Numbered from the stretch's first letter, positions 17,805-26,883 are shown. The stretch is DNA of 40,940 nucleotides from an uncultured Anaerolineales bacterium (GCA_937960595.1 CALGPL010000013.1:1-40940); one strand, 5' to 3'. The notes: generated by a model not told the origin, from the sequence alone. Translations and numbers: made by a program.

Positions 17805-19016
17805 ATGACTAAACGCTTGTTTGTAGTCCTGTCGCTCTTCATTGTCGCTGCGCTCTTGCTGACCGCCTGCGGTCAGAAGGGCGTCGAGTGCGATGACCCG
17901 ATCGGCTGCGTGGTCATTGGCCCCAACGAGCCGGTGCATATCGCCTACGCTCTGGTGGTGGCCGGCCCGAATGAAACCCTGGGCATCGACTCCCGCAACG
18001 GCATCGAGATCGCCATCAGCGATACGGGCGGCGAGATCCTCGGCCACCCGGTCCAGTTCGACGGCGAGGACACCGGTTGTAACGCCGAAGGCGGCCAGGC
18101 CGCCGGCACCAAATTGGCAGCCGACTCGACCATTGTCGCCGTGATCGGTACCTCCTGCTCGAGCGAAGCCCGCGTGGCCATGCCGCTCTTCTCGGAAGCC
18201 GGTTTCGTGGTGGTTTCGCCGTCCAACACCGCCCCCGACCTGACCGAGGCGGGCAACCCGAACAACTATCCGGGTTACTTCCGCACCGCCCACAACGACC
18301 AGGTCCAGGGTCGGGTGGCGGCCGAGTTCGCCTACAACGTGCTGGGCGTCCGCCGGGCGGCCACCATCCATGACGGCAGCCTGTACGCCGAGAAACTGCA
18401 GGAAGTCTTTGCCAACACCTTCGCCGAACTGGGCGGAACGGTCACCACGCAGCAAGCCGTGGACCCGAACCAGACCGACATGAGCTCGGTGCTGACCAGC
18501 ATTGCGGCGGGAAATCCGGAGATCATCTACTTCCCGATCTTCATGCCCGCCGGCGGCTTCATCATCCGCCAGGCCCGCATCACCCCCGGACTGGAAGAGG
18601 TCTACCTGATGGGCGCCGACGGTCTGTTCTCGCCGGATGTGATGCAGGGCGGCGGCGCAGAGGTGGAGGGCTTCATGGTTTCGAGCCCGCTGGTTCAGGG
18701 CCCCGACTATGACGCCTTCGTGGCCAAGTATCAAGAGATGTTCGGCACCGCCCCGATCAGCATCTTCCATGCCCACGCCTACGACGCCTACATGCTGGTC
18801 AAGGCCGCCATCGAGTCGGTCGCCATCGTCCAGAGTGACGGCACCTTGATCATCCCGCGCCAGGCCTTGCGCGATGCCATGGCTGCCACCACCAACTTCG
18901 ACGGTCTGACCGGCAATCTGACCTGCACCCCGACCGGCGACTGCGCCGATCCCTACATTGCAGTTTATCAGTATCACGCCGGACAGTACCCGCCCGAAGT
19001 GATCTGGCAACCGTAA
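17805..19016 (+). CDS. Branched-chain amino acid ABC transporter, substrate-binding lipoprotein
   Basis: A 403-residue periplasmic-binding-fold protein of the LivK (peripla_BP_6) type, anchored to the membrane by a lipobox (LLLTAC, Cys22). After the lipobox come IAYALVVAGPNETLGIDSRNGIEIAI, a typical family start, AVIGTSCSSEARVAMPLFSEAGFVVVSPSNTAP (binding-cleft Ser/Thr region) and YFRTAHNDQVQG. Ligand cannot be fixed: the family binds Leu/Ile/Val but also other amino acids, urea and amides. It leads the livKHMGF operon, separated from the permeases by a stable hairpin, as often seen where the binding protein is made in excess. Extra cysteines in the mature protein (for example Cys29, Cys35) could form disulfides. 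Confidence 0.93.
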   Translation: MTKRLFVVLSLFIVAALLLTACGQKGVECDDPIGCVVIGPNEPVHIAYALVVAGPNETLGIDSRNGIEIAISDTGGEILGHPVQFDGEDTGCNAEGGQAAGTKLAADSTIVAVIGTSCSSEARVAMPLFSEAGFVVVSPSNTAPDLTEAGNPNNYPGYFRTAHNDQVQGRVAAEFAYNVLGVRRAATIHDGSLYAEKLQEVFANTFAELGGTVTTQQAVDPNQTDMSSVLTSIAAGNPEIIYFPIFMPAGGFIIRQARITPGLEEVYLMGADGLFSPDVMQGGGAEVEGFMVSSPLVQGPDYDAFVAKYQEMFGTAPISIFHAHAYDAYMLVKAAIESVAIVQSDGTLIIPRQALRDAMAATTNFDGLTGNLTCTPTGDCADPYIAVYQYHAGQYPPEVIWQP

Positions 19017-19033
19017 AAATACGTTTTAGCACG

Positions 19034-19063
19034 CAGAGGGGCGAGGGTGGCCTCGCCCCTCTG
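19034..19063 (+). terminator. 13-bp hairpin between livK and livH
   Basis: CAGAGGGGCGAGG and CCTCGCCCCTCTG form a perfect 13-bp stem with a 4-base loop, 17 bases after livK. No U-run follows, so it is more likely an mRNA 3'-end stabiliser or partial terminator that raises binding-protein levels relative to the permeases. Confidence 0.75.
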
Positions 19064-19091
19064 TTCAGAAACCCGTCCCTAGGAGTATTCG

Positions 19092-20153
19092 ATGTTTCGA
19101 ACCTGGCGTCAGAAAATAACCATGACCGACATTATGGTCTGGATCATTGGGTTGTCCATTGCCGTCGTCGTCATCTGGGGAACGATCAGCACCCTGCAAT
19201 CGGGTAAATATTCGGCCGCGAGTTGGTTCGACCTGGTTATCAAAGGGCTGGCGCTGGGTGGCGTGTATGCCCTCATCGCCATGGGATATACGCTGGTCTA
19301 CGGTATCTTGCGCATGATCAACTTCGCCCACAGCGAAGTTTTTATGAGCGGGCCTTTTACGGCCGTTTTCCTGGCAAACGCACTTCAGAGTAATGGTTTC
19401 CTGAGCCGTCAGCCTTTGTTGGGCATGCTGGCGATCACCCTTCTTTCGATGGCCGTCTCGATGAGCGTGGCAATCTTGGTCGAACGCGTGGCCTACCGTC
19501 CGTTACGCAACGCCCCGCGCTTGGTACCGCTCATCACTGCCATCGGCGCCTCATTCTTCCTGCAATACACCTTCCGCGGTTTCTACGGCTCGGGGTTCGA
19601 AGCCTACCCGACGATCGAGGCGCTGAACGGCTACTGGCGAATTGGCGCCATCCCGCTCTTCAAGACCCAGGCCGTGGTCATCATCGCCGCGGTGGTGATG
19701 ATGTTCCTGCTCTACGCCATCGTGATGTGGAGCAAACTCGGCAAGGCGATGCGCGCGGTTTCGGAAGACAAGGAAGCCGCCGCTCTGATGGGCATTGACG
19801 TGGATGCCATCATCGTCTTCACTTTCGCCCTGGGCGGCGCGGCCGCCGGCGCAGGCGGCATCCTCTACATCCTGCAATTCCCTGTGGTTCACTTTTACAT
19901 GGGCTTCATTCCAGGATTGAAGGCCTTTACCGCCGCCGTCCTGGGCGGCATTGGCAACGTCCCGGGCGCCTTCCTCGGCGCCATGGTGCTGGGCCTGCTC
20001 GAATCGGTCGGCCCCAACTTGTTCCTGGATGGACTGGGCATCCCGGTTGCCTCGCAACTCAAGGACGCGATTGCCTTCATCATCCTGGTGTTCATTCTGA
20101 TCTTCCGCCCATCGGGTATCCTGGGTGAACGCCTCAGCCAAACGAAGGTCTAA
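19092..20153 (+). CDS. Branched-chain amino acid ABC transporter permease LivH
   Basis: A 353-residue integral membrane permease of the LivH type. After an extra N-terminal helix (IMVWIIGLSIAVVVIWG), the family opening GLALGGVYALIAMGYTLVYGILRMINFAHSE is clear, and the cytoplasmic coupling motif follows as LGKAMRAVSEDKEAAALMGIDV. It should pair with LivM to form the membrane channel. AGGAG six bases before the ATG supports the start. The extra helix of about 45 residues is longer than in E. coli LivH. Confidence 0.94.
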   Translation: MFRTWRQKITMTDIMVWIIGLSIAVVVIWGTISTLQSGKYSAASWFDLVIKGLALGGVYALIAMGYTLVYGILRMINFAHSEVFMSGPFTAVFLANALQSNGFLSRQPLLGMLAITLLSMAVSMSVAILVERVAYRPLRNAPRLVPLITAIGASFFLQYTFRGFYGSGFEAYPTIEALNGYWRIGAIPLFKTQAVVIIAAVVMMFLLYAIVMWSKLGKAMRAVSEDKEAAALMGIDVDAIIVFTFALGGAAAGAGGILYILQFPVVHFYMGFIPGLKAFTAAVLGGIGNVPGAFLGAMVLGLLESVGPNLFLDGLGIPVASQLKDAIAFIILVFILIFRPSGILGERLSQTKV

Positions 20154-20164
20154 GGAGGAGCGCC

Positions 20165-21856
20165 ATGCAAAACCAGTACACAGATTGGAAACAAGCCCTT
20201 CGTTCGGGACTGCTGGGCGGCGCAATCACGGTTCTGCTTTCACTGATCGGGATTGTCACGGCTTTCAGTAATACCTATATTGTCAACAAGGTCATCAGTT
20301 TCGGAGAACTGCTGATCGTCGGGCCGATCGCGGCTCTGAGTCTGGTCGCCATCCAAAAGGCGCGGGCGAGACATCCCGGCCTGTTGATTCTGACCGCCAT
20401 CATCAGCGGTCTGACGTCGGGCCTGGTCATTCTCGCCCTGGCCGGACTGGGACAGGTGATCAATCTGCGTGCCATGTTCCTGAACGCCTCGAATGACCTC
20501 TATGCGATCTATGCTTACAAACAGGCGCTGGTTCCCGGCCTTCTCCTGCGCCTGCTCGTCTCCGGTCTGGTCGGCGCGTTGGTGGCAGGGTTTACACTGC
20601 TGCCCGGCCGCATCAAAGCAGCAATCAGCCAGGGGCTGCTCTACGTCATCCTGGTCGGTTTGATGGGCCGATTGATCGGCACGGTGCTGAACACCTGGGG
20701 CTTCGTGGCCATCCTTTTCAAGTGGATGTTCGTCGCCAACAGCCTCTCGCCGATCGGCGCCATCTTCCTCTTCCTGCTGACCGGCGGATTGGCTTACTGG
20801 CGCTATGGCCGCCCCAAAACCAAACAGATAACCGACCCCAAAAAGCAGAAACTCGTCCGCTGGGGCACGCTGGGCGGATTTGGCTTGCTTCTCATCTTCT
20901 TGCCGAACATCCTGGGGATGTGGTTTAGCGAAATCCTAGACAATGTCGGCCTATTCATCTTGATGGGTCTGGGCTTGAACATTGTGGTCGGTTTCGCCGG
21001 CTTGCTCGATCTCGGTTACGTGGCCTTCTATGCCATCGGCGCCTACACCATCGGTGTGTTGACCTCCCCCGAACTGGGCTTCTTCAACCTGACCTTCTGG
21101 CAGGCCTTCCCGATTGCGCTGATCATGGCCTTCCTGGCCGGCGTTCTTCTCGGCCTGCCCATCCTCAAGATGCGCGGCGACTATCTGGCGATCGTCACCC
21201 TCGGCTTTGGCGAGATCATTCGCATTTTGGTGCTCTCCGACTGGCTCAAGCCGTGGCTGGGGGGCACGCAAGGAATCCAGAGAATCCAGCGACCGGTCGT
21301 CGGCATCGGCGAGTTCTCGATCACGCTGCAATCGCAACAGCAACTCTACTATCTGATCCTGGCGGGGATCGTCCTGGTGGCCTTTGTCGCCGTCCGGCTG
21401 CGCGACTCGCGTCTGGGCCGCACCTGGATGGCGCTGCGCGAGGACGAGGATGTGGCCGTTGCGATGGGCATCAACCATGTCGCCACCAAACTGACCGCCT
21501 TCGCCATGGGCGCCCTCTTCTCCGGCATCGGCGGGACGCTCTTTGCGGCCAAGATCGGTTCGATCTACCCATCCAGTTTCCAGTTCCTGGTCTCGATCAA
21601 CATCCTCTCGCTGATCATCGTCGGCGGCATGGGCAGCATCCCGGGCGTCTTCGTCGGTGCGCTGGCGCTGATGGGTCTGCCCGAATTGATGCGCGAATTC
21701 GCCGAATACCGCTATCTCTTCTACGGCGCGGCGCTGGTCGCCATGATGCTGACCAAGCCGGAAGGTCTCTGGCCGGAAGCCCGCCACCGTCTCGAATTCC
21801 ATGAGGAAGAAACGCCGCCACCCGAAGAATCCGAAGCAGTACCAGAGAGCGCATAG
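20165..21856 (+). CDS. LivM-type permease with long membrane N-terminal extension
   Basis: A 563-residue permease. The C-terminal part (about 255-545) is a normal LivM: LFILMGLGLNIVVGFAGLLDLGYVAFYAIGAYT, LPILKMRGDYLAIVTLGFGEIIRI, and the coupling loop SRLGRTWMALREDEDVAVAMGIN. The first 250 residues, rich in hydrophobic segments (about six predicted helices, for example GAITVLLSLIGIVTAF and LLILTAIISGLTSGLVILAL), have no counterpart in E. coli LivM, which is about 425 residues. The extension ends in a basic linker (RYGRPKTKQITDPKKQK). An acidic tail (EEETPPPEESE) follows the last helix. AGGAGG precedes the ATG. Confidence 0.92.
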   Translation: MQNQYTDWKQALRSGLLGGAITVLLSLIGIVTAFSNTYIVNKVISFGELLIVGPIAALSLVAIQKARARHPGLLILTAIISGLTSGLVILALAGLGQVINLRAMFLNASNDLYAIYAYKQALVPGLLLRLLVSGLVGALVAGFTLLPGRIKAAISQGLLYVILVGLMGRLIGTVLNTWGFVAILFKWMFVANSLSPIGAIFLFLLTGGLAYWRYGRPKTKQITDPKKQKLVRWGTLGGFGLLLIFLPNILGMWFSEILDNVGLFILMGLGLNIVVGFAGLLDLGYVAFYAIGAYTIGVLTSPELGFFNLTFWQAFPIALIMAFLAGVLLGLPILKMRGDYLAIVTLGFGEIIRILVLSDWLKPWLGGTQGIQRIQRPVVGIGEFSITLQSQQQLYYLILAGIVLVAFVAVRLRDSRLGRTWMALREDEDVAVAMGINHVATKLTAFAMGALFSGIGGTLFAAKIGSIYPSSFQFLVSINILSLIIVGGMGSIPGVFVGALALMGLPELMREFAEYRYLFYGAALVAMMLTKPEGLWPEARHRLEFHEEETPPPEESEAVPESA

Positions 21857-21869
21857 GAGAATGACGCAC

Positions 21870-22670
21870 ATGGACAACATCCTGGTATCCAAAAAAGTCA
21901 CCAAACGGTTCGGCGGTTTGGAAGCGCTCGGAAAGGTTGACCTGGAACTCAAAAAGGGCGCCATCCAGAGCATTATCGGGCCGAATGGCGCCGGCAAGAC
22001 GACCTTCTTCAACTGCGTCACCGGCTTCTACACCCCCGAAGAGGGCGAAATTCTGTTCAACGGACGCAACATCACCGGCATGTCGCCCGACCGGGTGACG
22101 CACCTGGGAATCTCGCGCACCTACCAGAATATTCGCCTGTTCAAGAACATGACGGCCATTGAGAATATTTTGGTCGGCATGCACCCGCACCTCAAATCGT
22201 GGTTGATCGGGGCGATCATCCGCGATCCGCGCACCGTGCACGAAGAGGCCGAAGCCCTCAAAGAGGCCTACCGGCTGCTCGAATACGTCGGTCTGAAGGG
22301 GCGCGGCGACATGCTCGCCAAGAACCTGCCCTACGGCGAACAGCGTCGCCTCGAGATCGCCCGCGCCCTGGCCAGCCGCCCGAAACTGCTCCTGCTCGAC
22401 GAGCCAACTGCCGGCATGAACCCCAGTGAAACGCAAGACATGGTGCACTTCATCCAGCGCCTGCGCGATGAACTGGGCATCACCATCCTCATCATCGAGC
22501 ATCAGATGCGGGTCGTGATGAGCATCTCGGAAAAAATCACCGTCTTGGATTTCGGTCGAAAAATCGCCGAGGGAACGGCAAAAGAGATTCAAACCAACCC
22601 GACCGTGATCGAGGCCTACCTGGGACGCGGCGCCGCCAGCGGCCTGGGCGAAACGGCCGCGAAAGGCTAA
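21870..22670 (+). CDS. Branched-chain amino acid ABC transporter ATPase LivG
   Basis: A 266-residue ABC ATPase. Walker A is GPNGAGKTT, the LivG-type ABC signature reads LPYGEQRRLEIARAL in place of LSGGQ, Walker B is LLLLDEPTAG, and the H-loop is IIEHQM. The family-specific GISRTYQNIRLF is present. The start at 21870 (MDNILVSKKV) has AGGAG ten bases upstream; the ATG at 21861 sits one base after it and is less likely. It follows livM by 13 bases. Confidence 0.95.
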   Translation: MDNILVSKKVTKRFGGLEALGKVDLELKKGAIQSIIGPNGAGKTTFFNCVTGFYTPEEGEILFNGRNITGMSPDRVTHLGISRTYQNIRLFKNMTAIENILVGMHPHLKSWLIGAIIRDPRTVHEEAEALKEAYRLLEYVGLKGRGDMLAKNLPYGEQRRLEIARALASRPKLLLLDEPTAGMNPSETQDMVHFIQRLRDELGITILIIEHQMRVVMSISEKITVLDFGRKIAEGTAKEIQTNPTVIEAYLGRGAASGLGETAAKG

Positions 22671-22681
22671 CGGAGGTTCCT

Positions 22682-23395
22682 ATGGCATTGCTCGAAGTCA
22701 ACAACATCCACACCTATTACGGGAACATCCACGCCCTCAAAGGCGTCGCGCTCCGGGTCGAAGAAGGGGAAATCGTCTGCCTAATCGGCGGCAACGGGGC
22801 CGGTAAGACCACCACCCTGCGCACCATCAGCGGGGCATTGCGGCCGCGCGATGGTCACATCGTCTTCAGAGGCGAGGACCTGGCCAAATATAAACCCCAC
22901 CAAATCGTCGAAAAGGGCATCGCCATGGTGCCGGAAGGGCGACGCATCTTTGCCCGCATGACCGTCATGGAAAACCTCGAGATGGGCGCCTACATCCGCA
23001 AGGATAAGCAAAAGATCGCCGAAGACCTGGAATGGGTGTTCGAACTCCTGCCGCGTCTCAAAGAACGCCGCCGCCAAGTCGGCGGGACGCTCTCGGGCGG
23101 CGAACAGCAAATGCTCGCCACCGCTCGCGCCCTGATGACCCGCCCGCGTCTGCTCCTGATGGACGAACCGTCTATGGGCCTGGCACCGGTCCTGGTAGAA
23201 GCCATCTTCGACACCATCGTCAAGATCAACAAAGAGGGCACCACCATCCTGCTGGTCGAGCAGAACGCCCTCATGGCTCTCTCGGTCGCCAATCGCGGTT
23301 ATGTTCTGGAGACCGGTACGATCGTCATGGAAGACACCGGCGAGGCGCTCAAAAAGAACCCCCGCGTCCAGAAAGCCTACCTGGGCATGGAATAG
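22682..23395 (+). CDS. Branched-chain amino acid ABC transporter ATPase LivF
   Basis: A 237-residue ABC ATPase with Walker A GGNGAGKTT, the LivF motif MVPEGRRIFARMTVMENLEMGAY, ABC signature LSGGEQQMLATARAL, Walker B LLLMDEPSMGLAP and H-loop LVEQNA (the usual His is Gln in this family). With LivG it forms the ATPase heterodimer. GGAGG lies just upstream of the ATG. It is last in the transporter operon and a strong terminator follows. Confidence 0.95.
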   Translation: MALLEVNNIHTYYGNIHALKGVALRVEEGEIVCLIGGNGAGKTTTLRTISGALRPRDGHIVFRGEDLAKYKPHQIVEKGIAMVPEGRRIFARMTVMENLEMGAYIRKDKQKIAEDLEWVFELLPRLKERRRQVGGTLSGGEQQMLATARALMTRPRLLLMDEPSMGLAPVLVEAIFDTIVKINKEGTTILLVEQNALMALSVANRGYVLETGTIVMEDTGEALKKNPRVQKAYLGME

Positions 23396-23412
23396 CCTCT
23401 ATCCCCAAAATG

Positions 23413-23454
23413 AAAGCGCAGAGGTAAAATCAGGTTGCCTCTGCGCTTTTTCGT
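23413..23454 (+). terminator. Intrinsic terminator of the liv operon
   Basis: AAAGCGCAGAGG and CCTCTGCGCTTT form a perfect 12-bp stem with a 13-base loop, followed by TTTCG, giving a run of five T in the stem end and tail. It lies between livF and the oxidoreductase gene. Confidence 0.88.
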
Positions 23455-23482
23455 TACCACTCTTACTACAATAGGAGCGCGT

Positions 23483-24637
23483 ATGGACCTTCCTTCCACT
23501 GCAGAAATCGTCGTCATCGGCGGCGGCGTCATGGGCGCCAGCACTGCTTATCATCTGGCCGCCCGCGGCCAAAAAGACGTCCTCCTGCTCGAAAAGGACG
23601 CCTTCTTCGGACAAGGCGCAACCGGCCGCTGCGCCGGCGGCGTGCGCTACCAGTTCTCGACCGAAATCAACGTGCGCCTCTCGCTGGCCAGTCTGCCCAT
23701 GCTCGAGCGATTCAAAGAAGAAATCGGCCAGGAAATCGACTATCGCAAATGCGGCTACCTGTTCGTGCTGACCCGCCCGCAAGATGTGGAGACCTTCCGC
23801 CACAACGTCGAACTCCAGAACCGCCTCGGCGTCCAGACCGAATGGCTCGACGGAGACGAAGTCCGCCGCCGCCTGCCGCTCATGAAATTCGACGATGCCC
23901 TGGCCGGGACGTGGAACCCCCAGGACGGGCTGGTGGATCCCAACGGGGTGGTCATGGGGTACATCAACGCCGCCCGCCGCCTGGGAGCAAAAGCCCTCAA
24001 CAACGTCGAGGTGACCGGCATCCGGGTCGAGGGCGGCAGAGTCGCGGCGGTCGAGACCAATCGGGGGACGATCGCCACCCGCACCATCGTCAACGCCGCC
24101 GGACCGTGGGCTGCCGTGATCGGCGCCATGGCAGGAGTCGAAATCCCGATCACCGCCGTCCGCCGACAGTGGCTGACCACCACCCCCCTGCCGGAGATTC
24201 CCGAGGATTTCCCCTTCGTGATCGACTTCGCCCAATCGCTCTATTTCCATCGCGAGGGCCAGGGACTGCTGACCGGCATGTCCAATCCGGACGAAAAACC
24301 CGGCTTCGACCAGAACGTGGACGAAGACTTCGAAATGATCAACCTGGAAGCCGCCATGGCCCGCATGCCGCTGCTCGAAAAAGCCGGCCTGGTCTCGCAC
24401 CTGGCCGGCCTCTACGAAGTGACTCCCGACGCCCATCCCATCTACGGCAAAACCCCCGTGGAGGGCTTCCTGCTCGTGGGAGGCTTTTCCGGTCACGGCT
24501 TCATGCACGGGCCCATCTCCGGCCAACTGATGGCCGAATATATCCTCGATGGGCGCTTCATTAGCCTTGACGTCTCCTCTCTCGACCTGGCCCGCTTCGC
24601 TGAAGGCCGCCCGATCAAAGAATATAACGTCGTCTAA
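23483..24637 (+). CDS. FAD-dependent oxidoreductase (DAO family, sarcosine oxidase-like)
   Basis: A 384-residue flavoprotein of the DAO family, which oxidises the C-N bond of amines and amino acids. The dinucleotide-binding motif is VVIGGGVMGASTAYHLA near the N-terminus, followed by the FAD-ribose acidic residue in LLLEKD, RCAGGVRYQFSTEINVRLS, and a C-terminal FAD-binding GLYEVTPDAHPIYGKTP and GGFSGHGFMHGP. The sequence is closest to the sarcosine oxidase beta/dimethylglycine dehydrogenase-like branch, but the substrate is not evident. AGGAG is five bases before the ATG. It follows the liv operon after a terminator, so a metabolic link (import then oxidation) is plausible but not proven. Confidence 0.88.
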   Translation: MDLPSTAEIVVIGGGVMGASTAYHLAARGQKDVLLLEKDAFFGQGATGRCAGGVRYQFSTEINVRLSLASLPMLERFKEEIGQEIDYRKCGYLFVLTRPQDVETFRHNVELQNRLGVQTEWLDGDEVRRRLPLMKFDDALAGTWNPQDGLVDPNGVVMGYINAARRLGAKALNNVEVTGIRVEGGRVAAVETNRGTIATRTIVNAAGPWAAVIGAMAGVEIPITAVRRQWLTTTPLPEIPEDFPFVIDFAQSLYFHREGQGLLTGMSNPDEKPGFDQNVDEDFEMINLEAAMARMPLLEKAGLVSHLAGLYEVTPDAHPIYGKTPVEGFLLVGGFSGHGFMHGPISGQLMAEYILDGRFISLDVSSLDLARFAEGRPIKEYNVV

Positions 24638-24661
24638 CGTTACGCTTTCGATCCAGGGAAA

Positions 24662-25816
24662 ATGACAACCGCCGAAATCATCACCATCGGAACCGAACTC
24701 CTCTTGGGCGAAACCGCCGACACCAACACCCGCTTCCTCGCCCGCACCCTGCGCGGGCTGGGGGTGGATCTGTTCCGCACCACCACCATCGGCGACAACC
24801 TCGGCCGGATCGCGGCGGCCATCCGCGAGTCGATGGAGCGGGCCGAAATCATCATCACCACCGGCGGCCTGGGGCCAACCGTAGACGACCCGACCCGCCG
24901 CGCCGTGGCCGAAGCCGTCGGCGCGCCGCTCGAATACCGCCCCGAACTTTGGGAACAAATCCAACGCACCGTGCGGCGCTACGGGCGCGTCCCCGGCGAA
25001 AATCAGAAGCGGCAGGCCTATCTGCCTCGGGGCGCCCTGGCCATCGAAAATCCGGTCGGCACCGCGCCGGCTTTCATCTTCGAAACCGACAAGAACGCCA
25101 TCATCGCCCTGCCCGGCGTGCCGCGCGAAATGGAAACGCTCATGACGCAGGCCGTAATCCCCTACCTGCAAAGGCGCTTTGGCCTACACGAAATCCTCAA
25201 GATTCGCACCCTGCACTGTTCCGGCGTCGGCGAAAGCGCGGTGGACGAAAAGATCGGCGACCTGGAAACGCTCGCCAACCCGACCGTCGGCCTGGCCGCC
25301 CACTCGGGCGTCATCGACATCCGCATCGCGGCCAAAGCCGAAAGCGAGGCCGAAGCCGACCGGCAGATCGCGGCCCTCGAGGCAGACATCCGCGCCCGCC
25401 TGGGCGCAGACATCTTCGGCGCCGACGAGCAGACTCTCGAGGCAGTCACCCTACAGGTCGCAGCGCAGCGCGGCTGGACCCTGGCCTGCTTCGAGGCCGG
25501 CCTGGCCGGCGCCCTGACCGAACGTCTGAGCCGGGTGGAATCATCGGCCTATCTGGGCGGTGAACGCAGCGACGCTCCGCCGTCCGACCTGGCCGCCGCC
25601 ACCGCCTCGACACGCGCCCGCTTCGGCGCCCTGGCCGGTCTGGGCGTCAGCCTGACCATCGAAACAGAGACGATCGCGGTGCACCTGTGCCTGCAAACCG
25701 AGACGGGCCAGCAGGAACGCCGTCTGACCTACGGCGGTCATCCTCGCAACGCCCCTCGCTGGGCCGCCAACATGGCCCTCGACTGGCTGCGCCGCGCCGC
25801 CCTGGAGGCCGCCTAG
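24662..25816 (+). CDS. cinA: CinA-family protein with decayed deamidase domain
   Basis: A 384-residue CinA. The N-terminal MoCF/COG1058 domain (about 1-170) is complete: ITIGTELLLGETADTNTRFLA, TTGGLGPTVDDPTRRAVAEA, PGVPREMETL; this part in other species hydrolyses ADP-ribose or other pyrophosphates. The middle KH-like region follows. The C-terminal part (about 262-384) sits where the PncC nicotinamide-mononucleotide deamidase domain should be, but the signature AESCTGG is replaced by CFEAGLAG (Glu278 kept, catalytic-motif Ser, Cys and Thr lost) and the downstream GIAGPxGG motif is absent, so deamidase activity is unlikely. It is one base upstream of the M14 peptidase start. Confidence 0.92.
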   Translation: MTTAEIITIGTELLLGETADTNTRFLARTLRGLGVDLFRTTTIGDNLGRIAAAIRESMERAEIIITTGGLGPTVDDPTRRAVAEAVGAPLEYRPELWEQIQRTVRRYGRVPGENQKRQAYLPRGALAIENPVGTAPAFIFETDKNAIIALPGVPREMETLMTQAVIPYLQRRFGLHEILKIRTLHCSGVGESAVDEKIGDLETLANPTVGLAAHSGVIDIRIAAKAESEAEADRQIAALEADIRARLGADIFGADEQTLEAVTLQVAAQRGWTLACFEAGLAGALTERLSRVESSAYLGGERSDAPPSDLAAATASTRARFGALAGLGVSLTIETETIAVHLCLQTETGQQERRLTYGGHPRNAPRWAANMALDWLRRAALEAA

Positions 25817-25817
25817 A

Positions 25818-26864
25818 ATGTCCCCTGCCAACCGCTGGCTGGCCCGCGGGGTAGCCGGTTTCTGGCTGGTCAACTTCCTGTGCCTGGCCTTGCTGGCCAT
25901 CTTCTGGTTGGTGTCGCTGGCCGGCGACCCCGTCTCGGCCAGCCAGATTGCCCCGCCGACGCCGCTTCCACCCAGCCCCACGGCGCTCATCGTCCTCGCC
26001 TCGCCGCTCGACGAGCCTCCCACCCCCCTCCAGCCGGCCACCGCCACGCTGATCCCCACCTTCACGCCCACGGTCCCCCCCACGCCGACCGCGACCCCTC
26101 CCCCCACCGCCACCCTCGAGCCGAGCCCCACCCCTGCCTACACGCCGACGATCACGCCGGTCCCTTTTGCCTCAGGACCGATTGTCATCGGGCATTCGGT
26201 GGCCGGGCGCCCGATCGAGGTCTATCGATTCGGCACCGGCTCGACCCGCCGTCTGATCGTAGCCGGAATTCATGGCGGCAGCGAAGCCAACACCATCGCC
26301 CTCGCCAACGAATTGATCGTTTACATCAACGACCACCCAGAGGTCATCCCCCGTCACATCAGCCTCTACATCCTGCCCAGCCTGAACCCCGATGGCGCCG
26401 CCCGCGGCCGCGGCCCCATCGGCCGCGCCAACGAGAACGGCGTGGACCTGAACCGCAACTGGCCGCACGGCTGGAAACAGACTTGGAACCGCGACGGCTG
26501 CTGGAACATCTTGCCCATCACCGCCGGCGATTATCCCGCCTCCGAACCCGAAGTCCTCGCCCTGATGACCTTCATCCAGTATTACAACATCGAAGCCCTC
26601 ATCAGTTATCACAGCGCCGCCCTGGGCATCTTCGCCGGCGGCTACGATTACGGCCCCTCCGTGCGGTTGGCAGAAGCCGTGGCCGAAGTCAGCACCTACC
26701 CCTGGCCGCCGATCGACACCGGCTGCGAGATCACCGGCGACCTGACCGACTGGGCCGCCGCCCACCGCATCGCCGCCATTGATATCGAACTGAGCGACCA
26801 TACTCACACCGACTTCAACCAGAATCTCGACATCCTGCGCGTTTTCTTGAACTGGCAGCGTTGA
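25818..26864 (+). CDS. Membrane-anchored M14 zinc carboxypeptidase-like protein
   Basis: A 348-residue exported enzyme. An N-terminal membrane helix (about 13-36, GFWLVNFLCLALLAIFWLV) is followed by a Pro/Thr-rich linker (about 45-118, repeated PTPT-type runs) and a peptidase M14 domain. Metal ligands His152 and Glu156 (GIHGGSE), the substrate-binding ENGVDLNRNWP, third ligand His265 (ISYHSA) and the catalytic Glu324 (IDIELSD) are all in place. It resembles MpaA-type gamma-D-glutamyl-diaminopimelate amidases, so murein peptide trimming is a reasonable guess. It begins one base after cinA, so they share a transcript. Confidence 0.9.
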   Translation: MSPANRWLARGVAGFWLVNFLCLALLAIFWLVSLAGDPVSASQIAPPTPLPPSPTALIVLASPLDEPPTPLQPATATLIPTFTPTVPPTPTATPPPTATLEPSPTPAYTPTITPVPFASGPIVIGHSVAGRPIEVYRFGTGSTRRLIVAGIHGGSEANTIALANELIVYINDHPEVIPRHISLYILPSLNPDGAARGRGPIGRANENGVDLNRNWPHGWKQTWNRDGCWNILPITAGDYPASEPEVLALMTFIQYYNIEALISYHSAALGIFAGGYDYGPSVRLAEAVAEVSTYPWPPIDTGCEITGDLTDWAAAHRIAAIDIELSDHTHTDFNQNLDILRVFLNWQR

Positions 26865-26883
26865 CCATACAAAGTCCAGACAA

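Noticed and set aside
26000-26170. Repetitive CCCACG/ACGCC-type tract, considered as a CRISPR or tandem repeat
   Set aside because: It encodes the Pro/Thr-rich linker of the M14 peptidase; repeats are irregular and in frame, with no unique spacers.
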